Source: Actibacterium lipolyticum
GTDB lineage: Bacteria; Pseudomonadota; Alphaproteobacteria; Rhodobacterales; Rhodobacteraceae
Assembly (NCBI RefSeq): GCF_900184935.1
Contig: NZ_FXYE01000001.1
Coordinates: 124,001 to 188,000, forward strand
Direction: 5' to 3'
DNA: 64,000 bases
The notes beneath the pieces were generated by a model, which worked only from the letters and a program-made list of their open reading frames with translations, was not told where the DNA came from and made no database searches. This document shows, piece after piece, positions 17,920-27,064 of this stretch (the stretch's first letter is position 1; every line of letters starts with the position of its first letter). The position numbers were made by a program, and so were the translations under genes.

Positions 17920-19611
17920 TTAACCCAGTACGCGGCGCGCGATGACCTGAGCCTGGATTTCAGCAGCCCCTTCAAAGATGTTCAGAATACGCGCATCACA
18001 CAGGATGCGGCTGATCTGATATTCCAGCGCGAAACCGTTGCCGCCGTGGATTTGCAGCGCGTTATCTGCGCAAGCCCACGCCACGCGAGCCCCCAACAGT
18101 TTCGCCATACCAGCCTCGAGGTCACAGCGGCGGTCGTGGTCTTTTTCCCATGCGCTGAAATAGGTCAACTGACGTGCAACCATGATTTCCACAGCCATCA
18201 TCGCCAGCTTGCCGCCCACACGGGGGAAGTTGATCAGTGACTTGCCAAACTGTTTGCGGTCCAGCGCGTATTGCATGCCGACCTCAAGCGCGTTTTGGGC
18301 AACGCCGACAGCGCGGGCGGCTGTTTGGATGCGCGCGCTTTCGAAGGTTTGCATCAGCTGCTTAAAGCCTTGGCCTTCAACGCCGCCCAGAAGGTTTTCA
18401 CCCTTAATTTCGAACCCGTCAAAGGCCAGTTCGTATTCCTTCATGCCGCGATAGCCCAGCACCTCAATCTCGCCGCCGGTCATGCCGGGGGTGGGGAAGG
18501 GGTCGGCGTCGGTGCCCGGCGTTTTTTCAGCCAAGAACATCGAAAGACCTTTGTAATCGGTCGTGTCCGGGTCAGTCCGCGCAAGCATTGTCATCACATG
18601 GGTGCGGGCCGCGTGGGTGATCCATGTTTTGTTACCAGTGACTTTGTAATCGTCGCCCTCTTTCACAGCGCGGGTACGCAGGCTGCCAAGGTCGGACCCG
18701 GTGTTGGGTTCGGTGAAAACGGCAGTTGGCAGGATTTCGGCGCTGGCCAGTTTGGGCAGCCAGTTGGCTTTCTGTTCGTCCGTGCCGCCGCACAGGATCA
18801 ATTCGGCGGCGATTTCCGAACGCGTGCCCAATGAGCCAACACCGATGTATCCGCGCGAAAGCTCTTCTGAGACGACCACCATCGAGGCTTTGGACAAGCC
18901 GAAGCCGCCGAACTCTTCGGGGATGGTCAGGCCGAACACGCCCAGTTCGGCCAGCTCTTCGATGATTTCCATCGGGATCAGTTCGTCCTTCAGGTGCCAT
19001 TCATGGGCATTGGGGACGACGCGTTCATCCGCGAAACGGCGGAACTGTTCGCGGATCATTTCAAGTTCTTCGTCCAGCCCGGTAGAGCCAAAGGTGGCGT
19101 GGCCGTGGTTGTCTTGCATCAACTCAACCAATCGCATGCGCGCGACCGAGGTGTTGCCGCCGTCGCAAAGCGCGGTGATTTCAGCGGTGTCCAACACCGA
19201 CTGTTCGGTGCGGGAAAGGCCCATGTCTTGAAGGCGGGCCATTTCGCCTTGGCTCATCGGGATGCCGCCCTGAATCTGGGTCAGGTATTCGCCGAACGCG
19301 ATTTGAAGCAACAGTTGCTCCATCTCTCCGAGTTGGCCGTCGGTGTTCAGCTTGTTGGCCCAAGCGTGCATCTGGCGCAGGGCTTCGACATAGGTCGCCA
19401 GCCATGCCAACGCATGCGCACCGTGCTGTTCAGCCTCCAACGCGGCACCGGATACGCGCCCATCGACGGTCAGCGCTGTGCGCATCTTTTCGGTGGCAGT
19501 GGCAAGCAGAGCCTCGACCGGGCCGACGGCGGCACCAGTCAGTTTCAGAAGGTCGGGAAGAATTGCGTTCTTTACGTCGTTCTGGGGCATGTCCTGTCCA
19601 TCATGTGGCAT
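17920..19611 (-). CDS. mcd: Acyl-CoA dehydrogenase with N-terminal extension, probably (2S)-methylsuccinyl-CoA dehydrogenase
   Basis: A 563-aa flavoprotein. Residues about 175-563 are a complete acyl-CoA dehydrogenase: TIPEEFGGFGLS, TAVFTEPNTGSDLGS, TGNKTWITHA, YALDRKQFGK and the catalytic-base region NIFEGAAEIQ near the C-terminus. The first approximately 170 residues are a helical extension absent from ordinary short-chain enzymes. Established knowledge: Mcd of the ethylmalonyl-CoA pathway in Rhodobacter and Paracoccus has this extended architecture and size. Assignment to Mcd is inference from length and lineage. Electrons would pass to ETF, encoded about 11 kb away. It is monocistronic with its own terminator. 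Confidence 0.75.
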   Translation of the reverse strand: MPHDGQDMPQNDVKNAILPDLLKLTGAAVGPVEALLATATEKMRTALTVDGRVSGAALEAEQHGAHALAWLATYVEALRQMHAWANKLNTDGQLGEMEQLLLQIAFGEYLTQIQGGIPMSQGEMARLQDMGLSRTEQSVLDTAEITALCDGGNTSVARMRLVELMQDNHGHATFGSTGLDEELEMIREQFRRFADERVVPNAHEWHLKDELIPMEIIEELAELGVFGLTIPEEFGGFGLSKASMVVVSEELSRGYIGVGSLGTRSEIAAELILCGGTDEQKANWLPKLASAEILPTAVFTEPNTGSDLGSLRTRAVKEGDDYKVTGNKTWITHAARTHVMTMLARTDPDTTDYKGLSMFLAEKTPGTDADPFPTPGMTGGEIEVLGYRGMKEYELAFDGFEIKGENLLGGVEGQGFKQLMQTFESARIQTAARAVGVAQNALEVGMQYALDRKQFGKSLINFPRVGGKLAMMAVEIMVARQLTYFSAWEKDHDRRCDLEAGMAKLLGARVAWACADNALQIHGGNGFALEYQISRILCDARILNIFEGAAEIQAQVIARRVLG

Positions 19612-19778
19612 GGTGAGGCTCCTAATTTCTTGGTTCAGTCTGGCATATTCACTTTGCAGGTGCAGCGCAACAAAAATTCAACACAGGCAGTGGTTTTGAA
19701 GCAATGTGTCGCGCCCATATTTGCGGTGCAGCATGATCTGATCCACGATATAGCGGTAAAAACAGAAAAGGCTGCCCG

Positions 19779-20549
19779 ATGGAGACTGTAATTTTCGGAC
19801 TGCCGCTGGCGCTTTTTGTCGCGGCGATCATCGTATCCGTCTTCGCGGGATTCGTGAAAGGCGCCGTGGGATTCGCGATGCCGATGGTCATGATCTCGGG
19901 GTTTTCGATGTTTCTGCCCGCGCAAACAGCACTGGCCGCTTTGATTTTCGCCACGGTGCTAACGAATGTTGCACAGGCATTTCGGCAAGGCCCGCGGGCG
20001 GCAATCGATTCCCTAGTGAAGTATAAGCGCCTGATCGGGGTGTTGGTGGTGTTCATCTTCATCAGCGCGCCGTTGGTAACGATCCTTCCGGCGTGGCTTT
20101 TGTATTTGCTGCTGGGTGTTCCGATCCTGTTGTTTGCCGTCACGCAGTTGATGGGGCGGCAGCTGACCCTAAGCGCGGAACGTCGAAACCGGGCAGAGGT
20201 CTTGATGGGCGCGGTCGCCGGGTTTTTCGGCGGCATTTCCGGGGTCTGGGGCCCGCCGATCGTTGCCTATCTTTTGTCGTTCAACACCGAAAAGGCCGAA
20301 ATGGTTCGTGTGCAAGGCGTTGTGTTCTTGATCGGCGGCGTTGTGCTGTTGGGCTCGCACCTGACGTCGGGCGTGTTGAACGCGCAGACGATTCCGTTGT
20401 CGGCGGCGCTGATCATACCTGCGTCGGTGGGGATGTGGTTGGGGTTTCGGGTGCAAGACCGGCTTGATCCGGTGAAGTTCCGAAAGGCAACGCTGGCCAT
20501 TCTGGCGATTGCCGCGCTGAACTTGGTTCGAAAGGGCCTGATGGGCTAA
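19779..20549 (+). CDS. TauE/SafE family permease
   Basis: A 256-aa integral membrane protein with about eight hydrophobic helices in two related halves, each with a glycine-rich signature (GFVKGAVGFAMPMV near 25-38 and GFFGGISGVWGPPIVAYLL near 149-167). This is the TauE/SafE family, whose members export sulfite, sulfoacetate or other small anions. The substrate is not visible. It is divergent from mcd across 167 bases and converges on pckA with a shared terminator between them. Confidence 0.87.
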   Translation: METVIFGLPLALFVAAIIVSVFAGFVKGAVGFAMPMVMISGFSMFLPAQTALAALIFATVLTNVAQAFRQGPRAAIDSLVKYKRLIGVLVVFIFISAPLVTILPAWLLYLLLGVPILLFAVTQLMGRQLTLSAERRNRAEVLMGAVAGFFGGISGVWGPPIVAYLLSFNTEKAEMVRVQGVVFLIGGVVLLGSHLTSGVLNAQTIPLSAALIIPASVGMWLGFRVQDRLDPVKFRKATLAILAIAALNLVRKGLMG

Positions 20550-20550
20550 G

Positions 20551-20584
20551 AAAAACGCCCCGGTCGATTTGACCGAGGCGTTCC
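20551..20584 (-). terminator. Terminator after pckA (possibly bidirectional)
   Basis: Arms AACGCC(C)CGGTC and GACCG(A)GGCGTT pair across a short loop. On the minus strand the stem is followed by TTTTTC, marking the end of pckA (stop at 20609). On the plus strand the T run is poor, so it serves the permease gene less well. Confidence 0.8.
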
Positions 20585-20608
20585 AATTCTTACCAACGAT
20601 TGTGTGCG

Positions 20609-22207
20609 TTAGCCGATAGCGGCGGCTTTCACGTCTTCGTCGATGAACGGCACGTATTGGGCAAAGTTTTCGGCGAACATGTTCACCAGCTTTTTCGCCT
20701 GCGCGTCGTATTCTTCGTTCACTGACCATGTGCGGCGGGGATCCAGCAGAACCTCGGCCACGCCATCAACGAACACTGGAACTTGGAAGCCAAAGTTCGG
20801 GTCTTTGCGGAACTCTGCGTTGTTCAGCGAACCGTCCAGCGCCGCAGTCAGCAACGCACGGGTGGAACGGATCGGCATACGCGAACCAACGCCATAGGCA
20901 CCGCCGGTCCAACCGGTGTTTACCAACCAGCAGGTCGCGCCGTGCTTGGCGATCTTTTCACGCAGCAGGTTGCCGTAAACTTCGGGGCGGCGTGGCATGA
21001 ATGGCGCGCCAAAACAGGTAGAGAACGTCGGCTCTGGTTCGGTCACACCTTTTTCGGTGCCTGCTACTTTGGACGTGAAGCCCGACAGGAAGTGGTACAT
21101 CGCCTGTGCCGGCGTCAGTCGCGCGATTGGAGGCAGCACACCAAACGCATCACATGTCAGCATGATGATGTTCTTAGGGTGCCCACCAAGAGAGTCGCCC
21201 GACGCGTTCGAGATATATTCCAGCGGGTACGCACAACGCATGTTGGCGGTCAGGCTGTCGTCTTCGAAATCCAGTTCCTTCGTTTCCGGGTCGAAAACCA
21301 TGTTTTCGATCACAGTCGCGAATTTCTGGGTTGTCGCGTAAATCTCGGGCTCGGCTTCTTCGGAAAGGTTGATTGTTTTGGCGTAACAACCCCCTTCGAA
21401 GTTGAACGTGCCACGGTCGGACCAACCATGTTCGTCGTCACCGATCAGAACGCGCGATGGGTCAGCCGAAAGCGTGGTTTTCCCGGTGCCGGACAGGCCA
21501 AAGAACACGGCCGTATCGACAGGGTTGTCGATCGCGTGGTTGGCAGAGCAGTGCATCGCCATGATGTCTTTGCCTGGCAGGATGTAGTTCAGCAGAGTGA
21601 AGACGGATTTCTTGTTTTCACCGGCGTATTCTGTGCCACCGATCAGGATGACCTTCTTGTCGAAGTTCAGCGCGATCACCGTGCCGGAACGGCAACCATG
21701 CTTTGCCGGGTCGGCGGTAAAGCTTGGGCAGTTGATGATGGTGAATTCTGGCGCGAATGTATCCAGCTCTTCGCGCGACGGGCGGCGCAGAAGGTGGCGG
21801 ATGAACAGGCCGTGCCACGCCAGTTCGGTAACCATACGCACATCAAGGCGATGTTCGGGGTCGGCACCACCGTAAAGATCCTGAACGAAATATTCGCCGC
21901 CCTTCATGTGATCCAGCATGTCGGCGTGAAGTTGGTCGAACGCTTCTGGCGTCATTGGGGCGTTGTTTTCCCACCAGATGCTGTCTTCGACAGAAGGGGT
22001 GCGCACAACAAACTTGTCTTTGGGGGAACGGCCGGTGTGTTCGCCGGTAGACACAAGGAATGTACCGCCATTGCCCAGAGTTCCTTCATCACGCTTCAGC
22101 GCGGCTTCCACCAGCGCCGGTTCCATGAGGTTATAATAGACCTGGCCCAGCCCCGTGATACCTTGATCTTCCAGGCGCTGTTTGGGGTTTACCCGTCCAG
22201 TTGTCAT
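20609..22207 (-). CDS. pckA: Phosphoenolpyruvate carboxykinase (ATP)
   Basis: Converts oxaloacetate and ATP to PEP, the entry to gluconeogenesis. The 532-aa protein has the ATP-type signatures: kinase P-loop [11 protein letters not shown] (237-247), metal site [11 protein letters not shown] (254-264), and [12 protein letters not shown] (55-66) for substrate binding. Length is normal. It is monocistronic, divergent from chvI across 351 bases, a fixed arrangement in alphaproteobacteria where ChvI or PckR-type regulators have been connected with pckA. The intergenic region carries a direct repeat (22353-22384) that could act on either gene. Confidence 0.97.
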   Translation of the reverse strand: MTTGRVNPKQRLEDQGITGLGQVYYNLMEPALVEAALKRDEGTLGNGGTFLVSTGEHTGRSPKDKFVVRTPSVEDSIWWENNAPMTPEAFDQLHADMLDHMKGGEYFVQDLYGGADPEHRLDVRMVTELAWHGLFIRHLLRRPSREELDTFAPEFTIINCPSFTADPAKHGCRSGTVIALNFDKKVILIGGTEYAGENKKSVFTLLNYILPGKDIMAMHCSANHAIDNPVDTAVFFGLSGTGKTTLSADPSRVLIGDDEHGWSDRGTFNFEGGCYAKTINLSEEAEPEIYATTQKFATVIENMVFDPETKELDFEDDSLTANMRCAYPLEYISNASGDSLGGHPKNIIMLTCDAFGVLPPIARLTPAQAMYHFLSGFTSKVAGTEKGVTEPEPTFSTCFGAPFMPRRPEVYGNLLREKIAKHGATCWLVNTGWTGGAYGVGSRMPIRSTRALLTAALDGSLNNAEFRKDPNFGFQVPVFVDGVAEVLLDPRRTWSVNEEYDAQAKKLVNMFAENFAQYVPFIDEDVKAAAIG

Positions 22208-22352
22208 ATGTCTGCTCCCGACACCGATCCGCGTTTGGCGGACCGTTTAATCTTGCCACAGCAGCGGGTCATGGCTGCCGACCCTCCCCGGTCAGGGCGG
22301 GTGGCACCTCTTAACATGTCGTTTCTGTTAGGGAATAGGTCACCTTTGATAG

Positions 22353-22384
22353 GTTAGCGCAAAACCAACGAACCGTTAGCGCAA
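22353..22384. promoter_or_regulatory. Candidate operator: two direct GTTAGCGCAA copies between pckA and chvI
   Basis: GTTAGCGCAA occurs at 22353-22362 and 22375-22384, exactly 22 bases (about two helical turns) apart, so both would face the same side of the DNA. The GCGC core flanked by TTA and AA resembles half of a LacI-family palindrome. It is the only repeated element I see in the 22208-22558 intergenic region; the remainder holds no gene and no clear consensus promoter. The regulator is not identified. Confidence 0.45.
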
Positions 22385-22558
22385 CCGGTCCGGGCAAGTG
22401 ATGTAATTTCGCCGCGCAGAGCCATTTTCAGGGGCAATACTAGGCGGCATTCGTGCCTGATTCGCCGAATAAAGTTGATTCCACTTGGGTTAGTCGGAAA
22501 AATCTGTCAAAAATCATGCGTTAAGCAGAGTATTGGCACAGCAGAAGGTAGCGACTCC

Positions 22559-23260
22559 ATGTCACGGATTGCGCTCGTTGATGATGACAGGAATATCCTG
22601 ACTTCGGTTTCTATGACTTTGGAAGCCGAAGGCTTTGAGGTTGAGACCTATAATGACGGCCAGTCGGCCTTGGACGCTTTTAACAAGCGTCTGCCAGATA
22701 TGGCGGTTCTCGATATAAAAATGCCTCGGATGGATGGCATGGATTTGCTGCAGCGTTTGCGGCAGAAGACATCGATGCCGGTTATCTTTCTTACGTCAAA
22801 AGACGATGAGATTGACGAGGTTCTTGGCCTGCGTATGGGGGCCGACGACTATGTGAAAAAGCCGTTTTCACAGCGTTTGCTGGTTGAACGCATTCGCGCG
22901 CTGCTGCGCCGCCAAGAGGCACTGGATGCCGACGAAGGCGCGCCGCCCGAAGACGCAAAAGTCATGGAGCGCGGAGAGCTGACGATGGATCCGCTGCGCC
23001 ATTCCGTTTCTTGGAAAGGTCGCGATGTTTCGTTGACCGTGACAGAATTTCTGCTGCTTCAGGCGCTGGCTCAGCGTCCGGGTTTTGTTAAAAGCCGCGA
23101 TCAGTTGATGGATGTTGCTTACGACGATCAGGTCTATGTGGATGACCGTACGATCGACAGCCACATCAAGCGCCTTCGCAAGAAGATGCGCCAGTCCGAT
23201 CCGGAATTCTCTGCGATCGAAACGCTTTATGGCATCGGGTATCGTTACAACGAAGAATGA
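22559..23260 (+). CDS. chvI: Response regulator ChvI (OmpR family)
   Basis: 233 aa from ATG 22559. The receiver domain (1-120) has the acidic pocket DDD (8-10), the phospho-acceptor Asp52 in [13 protein letters not shown], Thr in FLTSKDD and Lys in VKKPF. The C-terminal winged-helix DNA-binding domain (about 135-230) ends with [13 protein letters not shown] and [12 protein letters not shown]. ChvI with ChvG controls envelope, acid and host-associated functions in alphaproteobacteria. chvG follows after 30 bases. The upstream open part of the frame is not typical of the family. Confidence 0.93.
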   Translation: MSRIALVDDDRNILTSVSMTLEAEGFEVETYNDGQSALDAFNKRLPDMAVLDIKMPRMDGMDLLQRLRQKTSMPVIFLTSKDDEIDEVLGLRMGADDYVKKPFSQRLLVERIRALLRRQEALDADEGAPPEDAKVMERGELTMDPLRHSVSWKGRDVSLTVTEFLLLQALAQRPGFVKSRDQLMDVAYDDQVYVDDRTIDSHIKRLRKKMRQSDPEFSAIETLYGIGYRYNEE

Positions 23261-23290
23261 TGCTTCTGCGGCGTTTGCGAAAGGGACCAA

Positions 23291-24988
23291 TTGTTGCGTG
23301 ATACACGATCATCTAGTGACGGCCTTGTCGTATTGGGCGAAGACTGGGTAATTCCAGACGACGCCGATACGGAGATTCACGAACGCCGCCGCAAGCGTAA
23401 TTTCGTATCGCTTAACCGTTCGCCTTTGGCGCGGAAAATTATCACGTTTAACCTGTTGGGCCTGATTATTCTGGTCGCTGGCGTTCTGTATTTGAACCCC
23501 GGCCGCGATAACCTTGTGAAACAGAGAGAGTTCGCATTTCTGACTCAGGCAGAGCTGATCGCAGATGTGTTTGAAGCGCAGCTGCCAGACTTCGGCCCTG
23601 TCAGTTACACCGCCAGCGATGGCGTGGACGCCGGTGGAACCCTGTCAGAGCTTGACCTTGCGCCGGGCGTAGAAGTGTTTTTGTTCGACACCTCGGGCGC
23701 GCTGGTTGTGTCCACCGATGGGTTCGAACAGCGCATCGATGTCAGTATCAGCACCCAAGGCAAATCGACGATCATCACTGATTTTCTGAACTCGATCTGG
23801 GAAGGCGCATCGGGTGTCTTCTCTCGCGGAGAGGAAGAATACAGCGAAGTCACATCCATTGATCACGCACGCGGGCTGGCAAGGCTGGCGCGCAATGGCA
23901 CGACGGTTGCACAAACCGGCAGCGATAGCGCAGGCAATACCATCTTTTCAGTTGCCAGCCCGGTCGTTCGCACCGGCGAGGTGATGGGCGTTGTTGCGGT
24001 AACCTCGGCTGCGGGTGAAATCGACTGGCTCGTCCGGTCCGAGCGGGAACAGGTTTTGCAGATGTTCGTGGTCGCAATCTTGGTGTCGATCGGCCTGTCG
24101 CTGGTTCTGGCCAGCACGATTGCGAACCCAATTTCTGATTTGGCCGCTGCCGCCGAAATCGGCGGAGAGCATGGCGCGCGGAAATTCAGCCCGGCCCGTG
24201 TGCGTATCCCCGACCTTTCTGGCCGCCCCGATGAAATTGGCCGCCTGTCTGCCGCGATGCGTGGCATGGTTGCCGCGCTTTATGATCGCATCGATGCGAA
24301 CGAACAGTTTGCCGCTGACGTTGCCCACGAAATCAAGAACCCGCTTGCGTCTTTGCGGTCTGCAGTTGGGACGTTGCATGTGGCCAAGCGGGACGATCAG
24401 CGCACGAAACTTCTGGATGTCATCGAACATGACGTGCGCCGGCTTGACCGTCTGGTCAGTGACATTTCAAACGCTTCGCGTCTGGATAGTGAGCTGGTCA
24501 AAGAAGAAGAAGAACGTTTCAACCTTCTTAAGCTGCTCGATAATTTGTCCGAATATCTTGGGCAACAGGCCAGCGAAAAAGGCGTTGATTTCATCTCGGA
24601 CCTGCCTTCCGGTGATATCGAAATTCAGGGTCTAGAGCCGCGCTTGGCGCAGGTTTTCGTGAACCTTATCACCAATGCGATTTCGTTTTGCGAAGATGGC
24701 GATGCGGTTCGTATCTGGGCGCGTCGCCGATCCAACCGTGTTCTTGTCGTGATCGAAGATACCGGCCCAGGCATTCCCGAACAGGCGCTGAACAAGGTCT
24801 TCAACCGCTTTTATTCAGAGCGTCCCGTCGGCCAGTTTGGCGACCACTCGGGCCTGGGGCTCGCGATTTCGAAACAGATCGTCGAAGCACATGGCGGTGT
24901 TATCTGGGCTGAAAACATTCGCCCGACGGATGCCGATCTTATGTCTGACCCGCTTGGTGCGCGATTTGTTGTCGGCCTTCCGCTCTAA
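23291..24988 (+). CDS. chvG: Sensor histidine kinase ChvG
   Basis: A 565-aa membrane kinase starting at TTG 23291, with AAGGGA 5-6 bases upstream and no ATG in frame nearby. TM1 is at about 49-69, a periplasmic sensing domain at 70-255, TM2 at about 256-277 and a HAMP segment at about 278-332. The HisKA box FAADVAHEIKNPLASL contains the phospho-acceptor His346. The ATPase domain has the N box VNLITNAISF, EDTGPGIP and GLGLAIS. It phosphorylates ChvI. The gene is immediately followed by hprK (24 bases), the conserved alphaproteobacterial ChvGI-PTS arrangement. Confidence 0.92.
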   Translation: MLRDTRSSSDGLVVLGEDWVIPDDADTEIHERRRKRNFVSLNRSPLARKIITFNLLGLIILVAGVLYLNPGRDNLVKQREFAFLTQAELIADVFEAQLPDFGPVSYTASDGVDAGGTLSELDLAPGVEVFLFDTSGALVVSTDGFEQRIDVSISTQGKSTIITDFLNSIWEGASGVFSRGEEEYSEVTSIDHARGLARLARNGTTVAQTGSDSAGNTIFSVASPVVRTGEVMGVVAVTSAAGEIDWLVRSEREQVLQMFVVAILVSIGLSLVLASTIANPISDLAAAAEIGGEHGARKFSPARVRIPDLSGRPDEIGRLSAAMRGMVAALYDRIDANEQFAADVAHEIKNPLASLRSAVGTLHVAKRDDQRTKLLDVIEHDVRRLDRLVSDISNASRLDSELVKEEEERFNLLKLLDNLSEYLGQQASEKGVDFISDLPSGDIEIQGLEPRLAQVFVNLITNAISFCEDGDAVRIWARRRSNRVLVVIEDTGPGIPEQALNKVFNRFYSERPVGQFGDHSGLGLAISKQIVEAHGGVIWAENIRPTDADLMSDPLGARFVVGLPL

Positions 24989-25012
24989 TCCCATCAATGG
25001 CGGGGTTCTGAA

Positions 25013-25441
25013 TTGACCCCACCCGAACCCCTTCTTGTTCATGCAAGCACAGTTGCCTTAGAGGGCCGCGCTGTTTTGATCATGGGCGCATCGGGGGCTG
25101 GAAAGTCGTCGCTTGCGTTAAAGCTGATGTCCCTTGGTGCAACGCTTGTTTCGGACGACCAGACGTGGCTGAACCTCAGGAACGGCAGTTTGATCGCCTC
25201 GGCTCCGGAAACGATCAAGGGATTGATCGAAGCACGCGGCGTGGGTTTGCTGCGCGCCGATACGGTTGAAAGCGCCGCGGTGGCCTTGGCCATCGACATG
25301 GATCAACCCGAAACAGAGCGTTTGCCCATACGTCGTGAAATCGCCCTGCTTGGCCTTTCAGTCAACTTGCTTCACAAAGTAGAACATGACCATTTCCCCG
25401 CAGCCATTCTGCAATACCTAAGAGCAGGGAGAGACGCATGA
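25013..25441 (+). CDS. hprK: HPr kinase/phosphorylase, short alphaproteobacterial form
   Basis: 142 aa, about half of the Gram-positive enzyme: the N-terminal HprK domain is missing and only the catalytic part remains. The start is TTG 25013, because the conserved [10 protein letters not shown] (9-18) follows directly and no ATG is in frame. The P-loop GASGAGKSS (25-33), LVSDDQ (45-50) and EARGVGLL signature (about 74-81) are intact. It would phosphorylate HPr on Ser46, which is present in the ptsH gene 1.3 kb downstream. It overlaps rapZ by ATGA. Confidence 0.9.
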   Translation: MTPPEPLLVHASTVALEGRAVLIMGASGAGKSSLALKLMSLGATLVSDDQTWLNLRNGSLIASAPETIKGLIEARGVGLLRADTVESAAVALAIDMDQPETERLPIRREIALLGLSVNLLHKVEHDHFPAAILQYLRAGRDA

Positions 25442-26367
25442 GCGACACTGACACCACGCAACGGCCTGATGTACCCGGTTACCGACTGGTGCTGGTGACT
25501 GGCCCTTCGGGTGCCGGACGCTCAACCGCGCTGAATGCGTTGGAGGATCTGGGCTATGAGGTGATTGATAACCTTCCTCTGTCGCTGATCCCACGCCTTC
25601 TGAGCGGGCCGATGGCCGGCCCGCCCTTGGCTCTGGGGGTGGACACCCGAAACCGGGATTTCAGCGCGGCAGCATTGGCGGACTTGATCGCCCAGCTAAA
25701 GCGCGAGCCGAACGTTCAGGCTGAAACGCTTTTTCTGGACTGTTCTGCAGATGTGCTGGTGCGCCGCTTTTCAGAAACCCGTCGCCGTCATCCAATGGCC
25801 CCGGCCGAAAGCCCCGCCCAAGGCATCGCCCGCGAGATGGACTTGCTGGCACCAATCCGAAACCTTGCTGACGTTCTGATTGATACGTCCGAACTGACCC
25901 TGCACGATCTAAGGGCGGAACTTGCCGGGTGGTTCGGGCAGCAGGACGGCGCGCGGTTGGCGGTTTCCATCCATTCGTTTTCCTACAAACGAGGCATCCC
26001 ACGGGGGGCGGATATGGTTTTTGACTGTCGGTTCCTGCGCAACCCCTATTGGGAACCCGCATTGCGCAGCCTGAATGGTCAATCAGCCGAGGTTGCCGCC
26101 TATGTCGCCGCCGATGACCGCTTTCAGGCGTTCTTTGACAAGGTCTATGAACTGACGGATTTGTTGCTTCCTGCCTATCTGGAAGAGGGGAAATCGCACC
26201 TTTCCATCGCTTTTGGCTGCACAGGCGGACAGCACCGTTCCGTCACAGTGGCAGAAAAACTGACTGATGCGCTTGCGGACGCCGGGTGGCGGGTGTCTAA
26301 AAGACATCGTGAACTAGAACGGCAGGCCCAAGCGGCCACGGCATCCAATACGGAGAAGACCGCGTGA
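25438..26367 (+). CDS. rapZ: RapZ-type nucleotide-binding protein (YvcJ/RapZ family)
   Basis: A 309-aa P-loop protein. The N-terminal domain has GPSGAGRST (22-30): the usual Walker A lysine is arginine. [16 protein letters not shown], the Asp-rich second part (VDTRNRDFS) and the C-terminal domain with [25 protein letters not shown] (in two stretches, about 180-205) and [15 protein letters not shown] (about 259-273) are characteristic of the family. In E. coli, RapZ is an RNase E adapter for GlmZ; in alphaproteobacteria the partner is not established. It is coupled to hprK and to the EIIA gene by 4-base overlaps. Confidence 0.92.
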   Translation: MSDTDTTQRPDVPGYRLVLVTGPSGAGRSTALNALEDLGYEVIDNLPLSLIPRLLSGPMAGPPLALGVDTRNRDFSAAALADLIAQLKREPNVQAETLFLDCSADVLVRRFSETRRRHPMAPAESPAQGIAREMDLLAPIRNLADVLIDTSELTLHDLRAELAGWFGQQDGARLAVSIHSFSYKRGIPRGADMVFDCRFLRNPYWEPALRSLNGQSAEVAAYVAADDRFQAFFDKVYELTDLLLPAYLEEGKSHLSIAFGCTGGQHRSVTVAEKLTDALADAGWRVSKRHRELERQAQAATASNTEKTA

Positions 26368-26756
26368 TCGGCATCGTGATCGTTGCGCATGGAGGACTGG
26401 CCAAGGAATACTTGGCTGCCATTGAGCATGTCGTGGGCAAACAGGATGGCATCATCGCCATTTCCATCGAACCCGACCATGATCGCGCCGCCAAAAAGGC
26501 CGAGATCAACGCCGCCGCGGATAAGGTGGATGACGGTTCTGGCGTCGTCGTTGTTACGGATATGTTTGGCGGGTCACCATCGAACCTTTCCTTGAACGCT
26601 TGTAACAAGGCTGATCGGAAAATCCTCTATGGCGCCAATCTTCCGATGCTGATCAAATTGGCTAAATCGCGCCACTTGAACGTTGATGATGCGGTATCCT
26701 GTTCGCTGACGGCTGGACGCAAGTACATCAACAGCTTTGACGGTAACACAGAATAA
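26364..26756 (+). CDS. PTS EIIA component, mannose family
   Basis: 130 aa from GTG 26364, overlapping rapZ by GTGA. The phosphorylatable histidine is His9 in [12 protein letters not shown], followed by [13 protein letters not shown] (about 72-84), the signature of the mannose-class EIIA fold. No EIIB or EIIC genes are in the window, so this is the regulatory phosphocarrier type found in alphaproteobacteria, not part of a sugar transporter here. It receives phosphate from HPr encoded just downstream. Confidence 0.92.
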   Translation: MIGIVIVAHGGLAKEYLAAIEHVVGKQDGIIAISIEPDHDRAAKKAEINAAADKVDDGSGVVVVTDMFGGSPSNLSLNACNKADRKILYGANLPMLIKLAKSRHLNVDDAVSCSLTAGRKYINSFDGNTE

Positions 26757-26765
26757 AGGGTCAGT

Positions 26766-27035
26766 ATGGCAACGCGACAGCTAAGTATAATAAACGAAAA
26801 AGGGCTGCATGCCCGCGCGTCTGCAAAATTCGTTGAAACGGTTGAAGAATTCGATGCTAATGCCGAAGTTCGCCGTGATGGGCTCAGCACATCCGGGGAT
26901 TCCATTATGGGGCTTTTGATGTTGGCAGCTTCTAAGGGAACCTCTATTGAGGTCGAAACCAGTGGCACGGACGAAGAACCACTGATGGAGGCCCTTGCAG
27001 CGCTCGTTGCTGACAAATTCGGCGAAGAGTTCTGA
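26766..27035 (+). CDS. ptsH: Phosphocarrier protein HPr
   Basis: 89 aa. His15 in EKGLHARASAKFV is the EI-dependent phosphorylation site, and Ser46 in GDSIMGLLML is the HprK target, so both sites of a dual-control HPr are kept. Length is normal. It ends the hprK-rapZ-EIIA-ptsH block; a gene for EI (ptsI/ptsP) is not in the window. RBS GGGTCAGT precedes the ATG only weakly. Confidence 0.95.
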   Translation: MATRQLSIINEKGLHARASAKFVETVEEFDANAEVRRDGLSTSGDSIMGLLMLAASKGTSIEVETSGTDEEPLMEALAALVADKFGEEF

Positions 27036-27064
27036 GACTGAAAAAGCAAGGAGAACCACGCCCC

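Noticed and set aside
20783-22357. 524-aa plus-strand open frame opposite pckA
   Set aside because: Shadow of pckA on the other strand, Arg/Val/His-rich with no family pattern.
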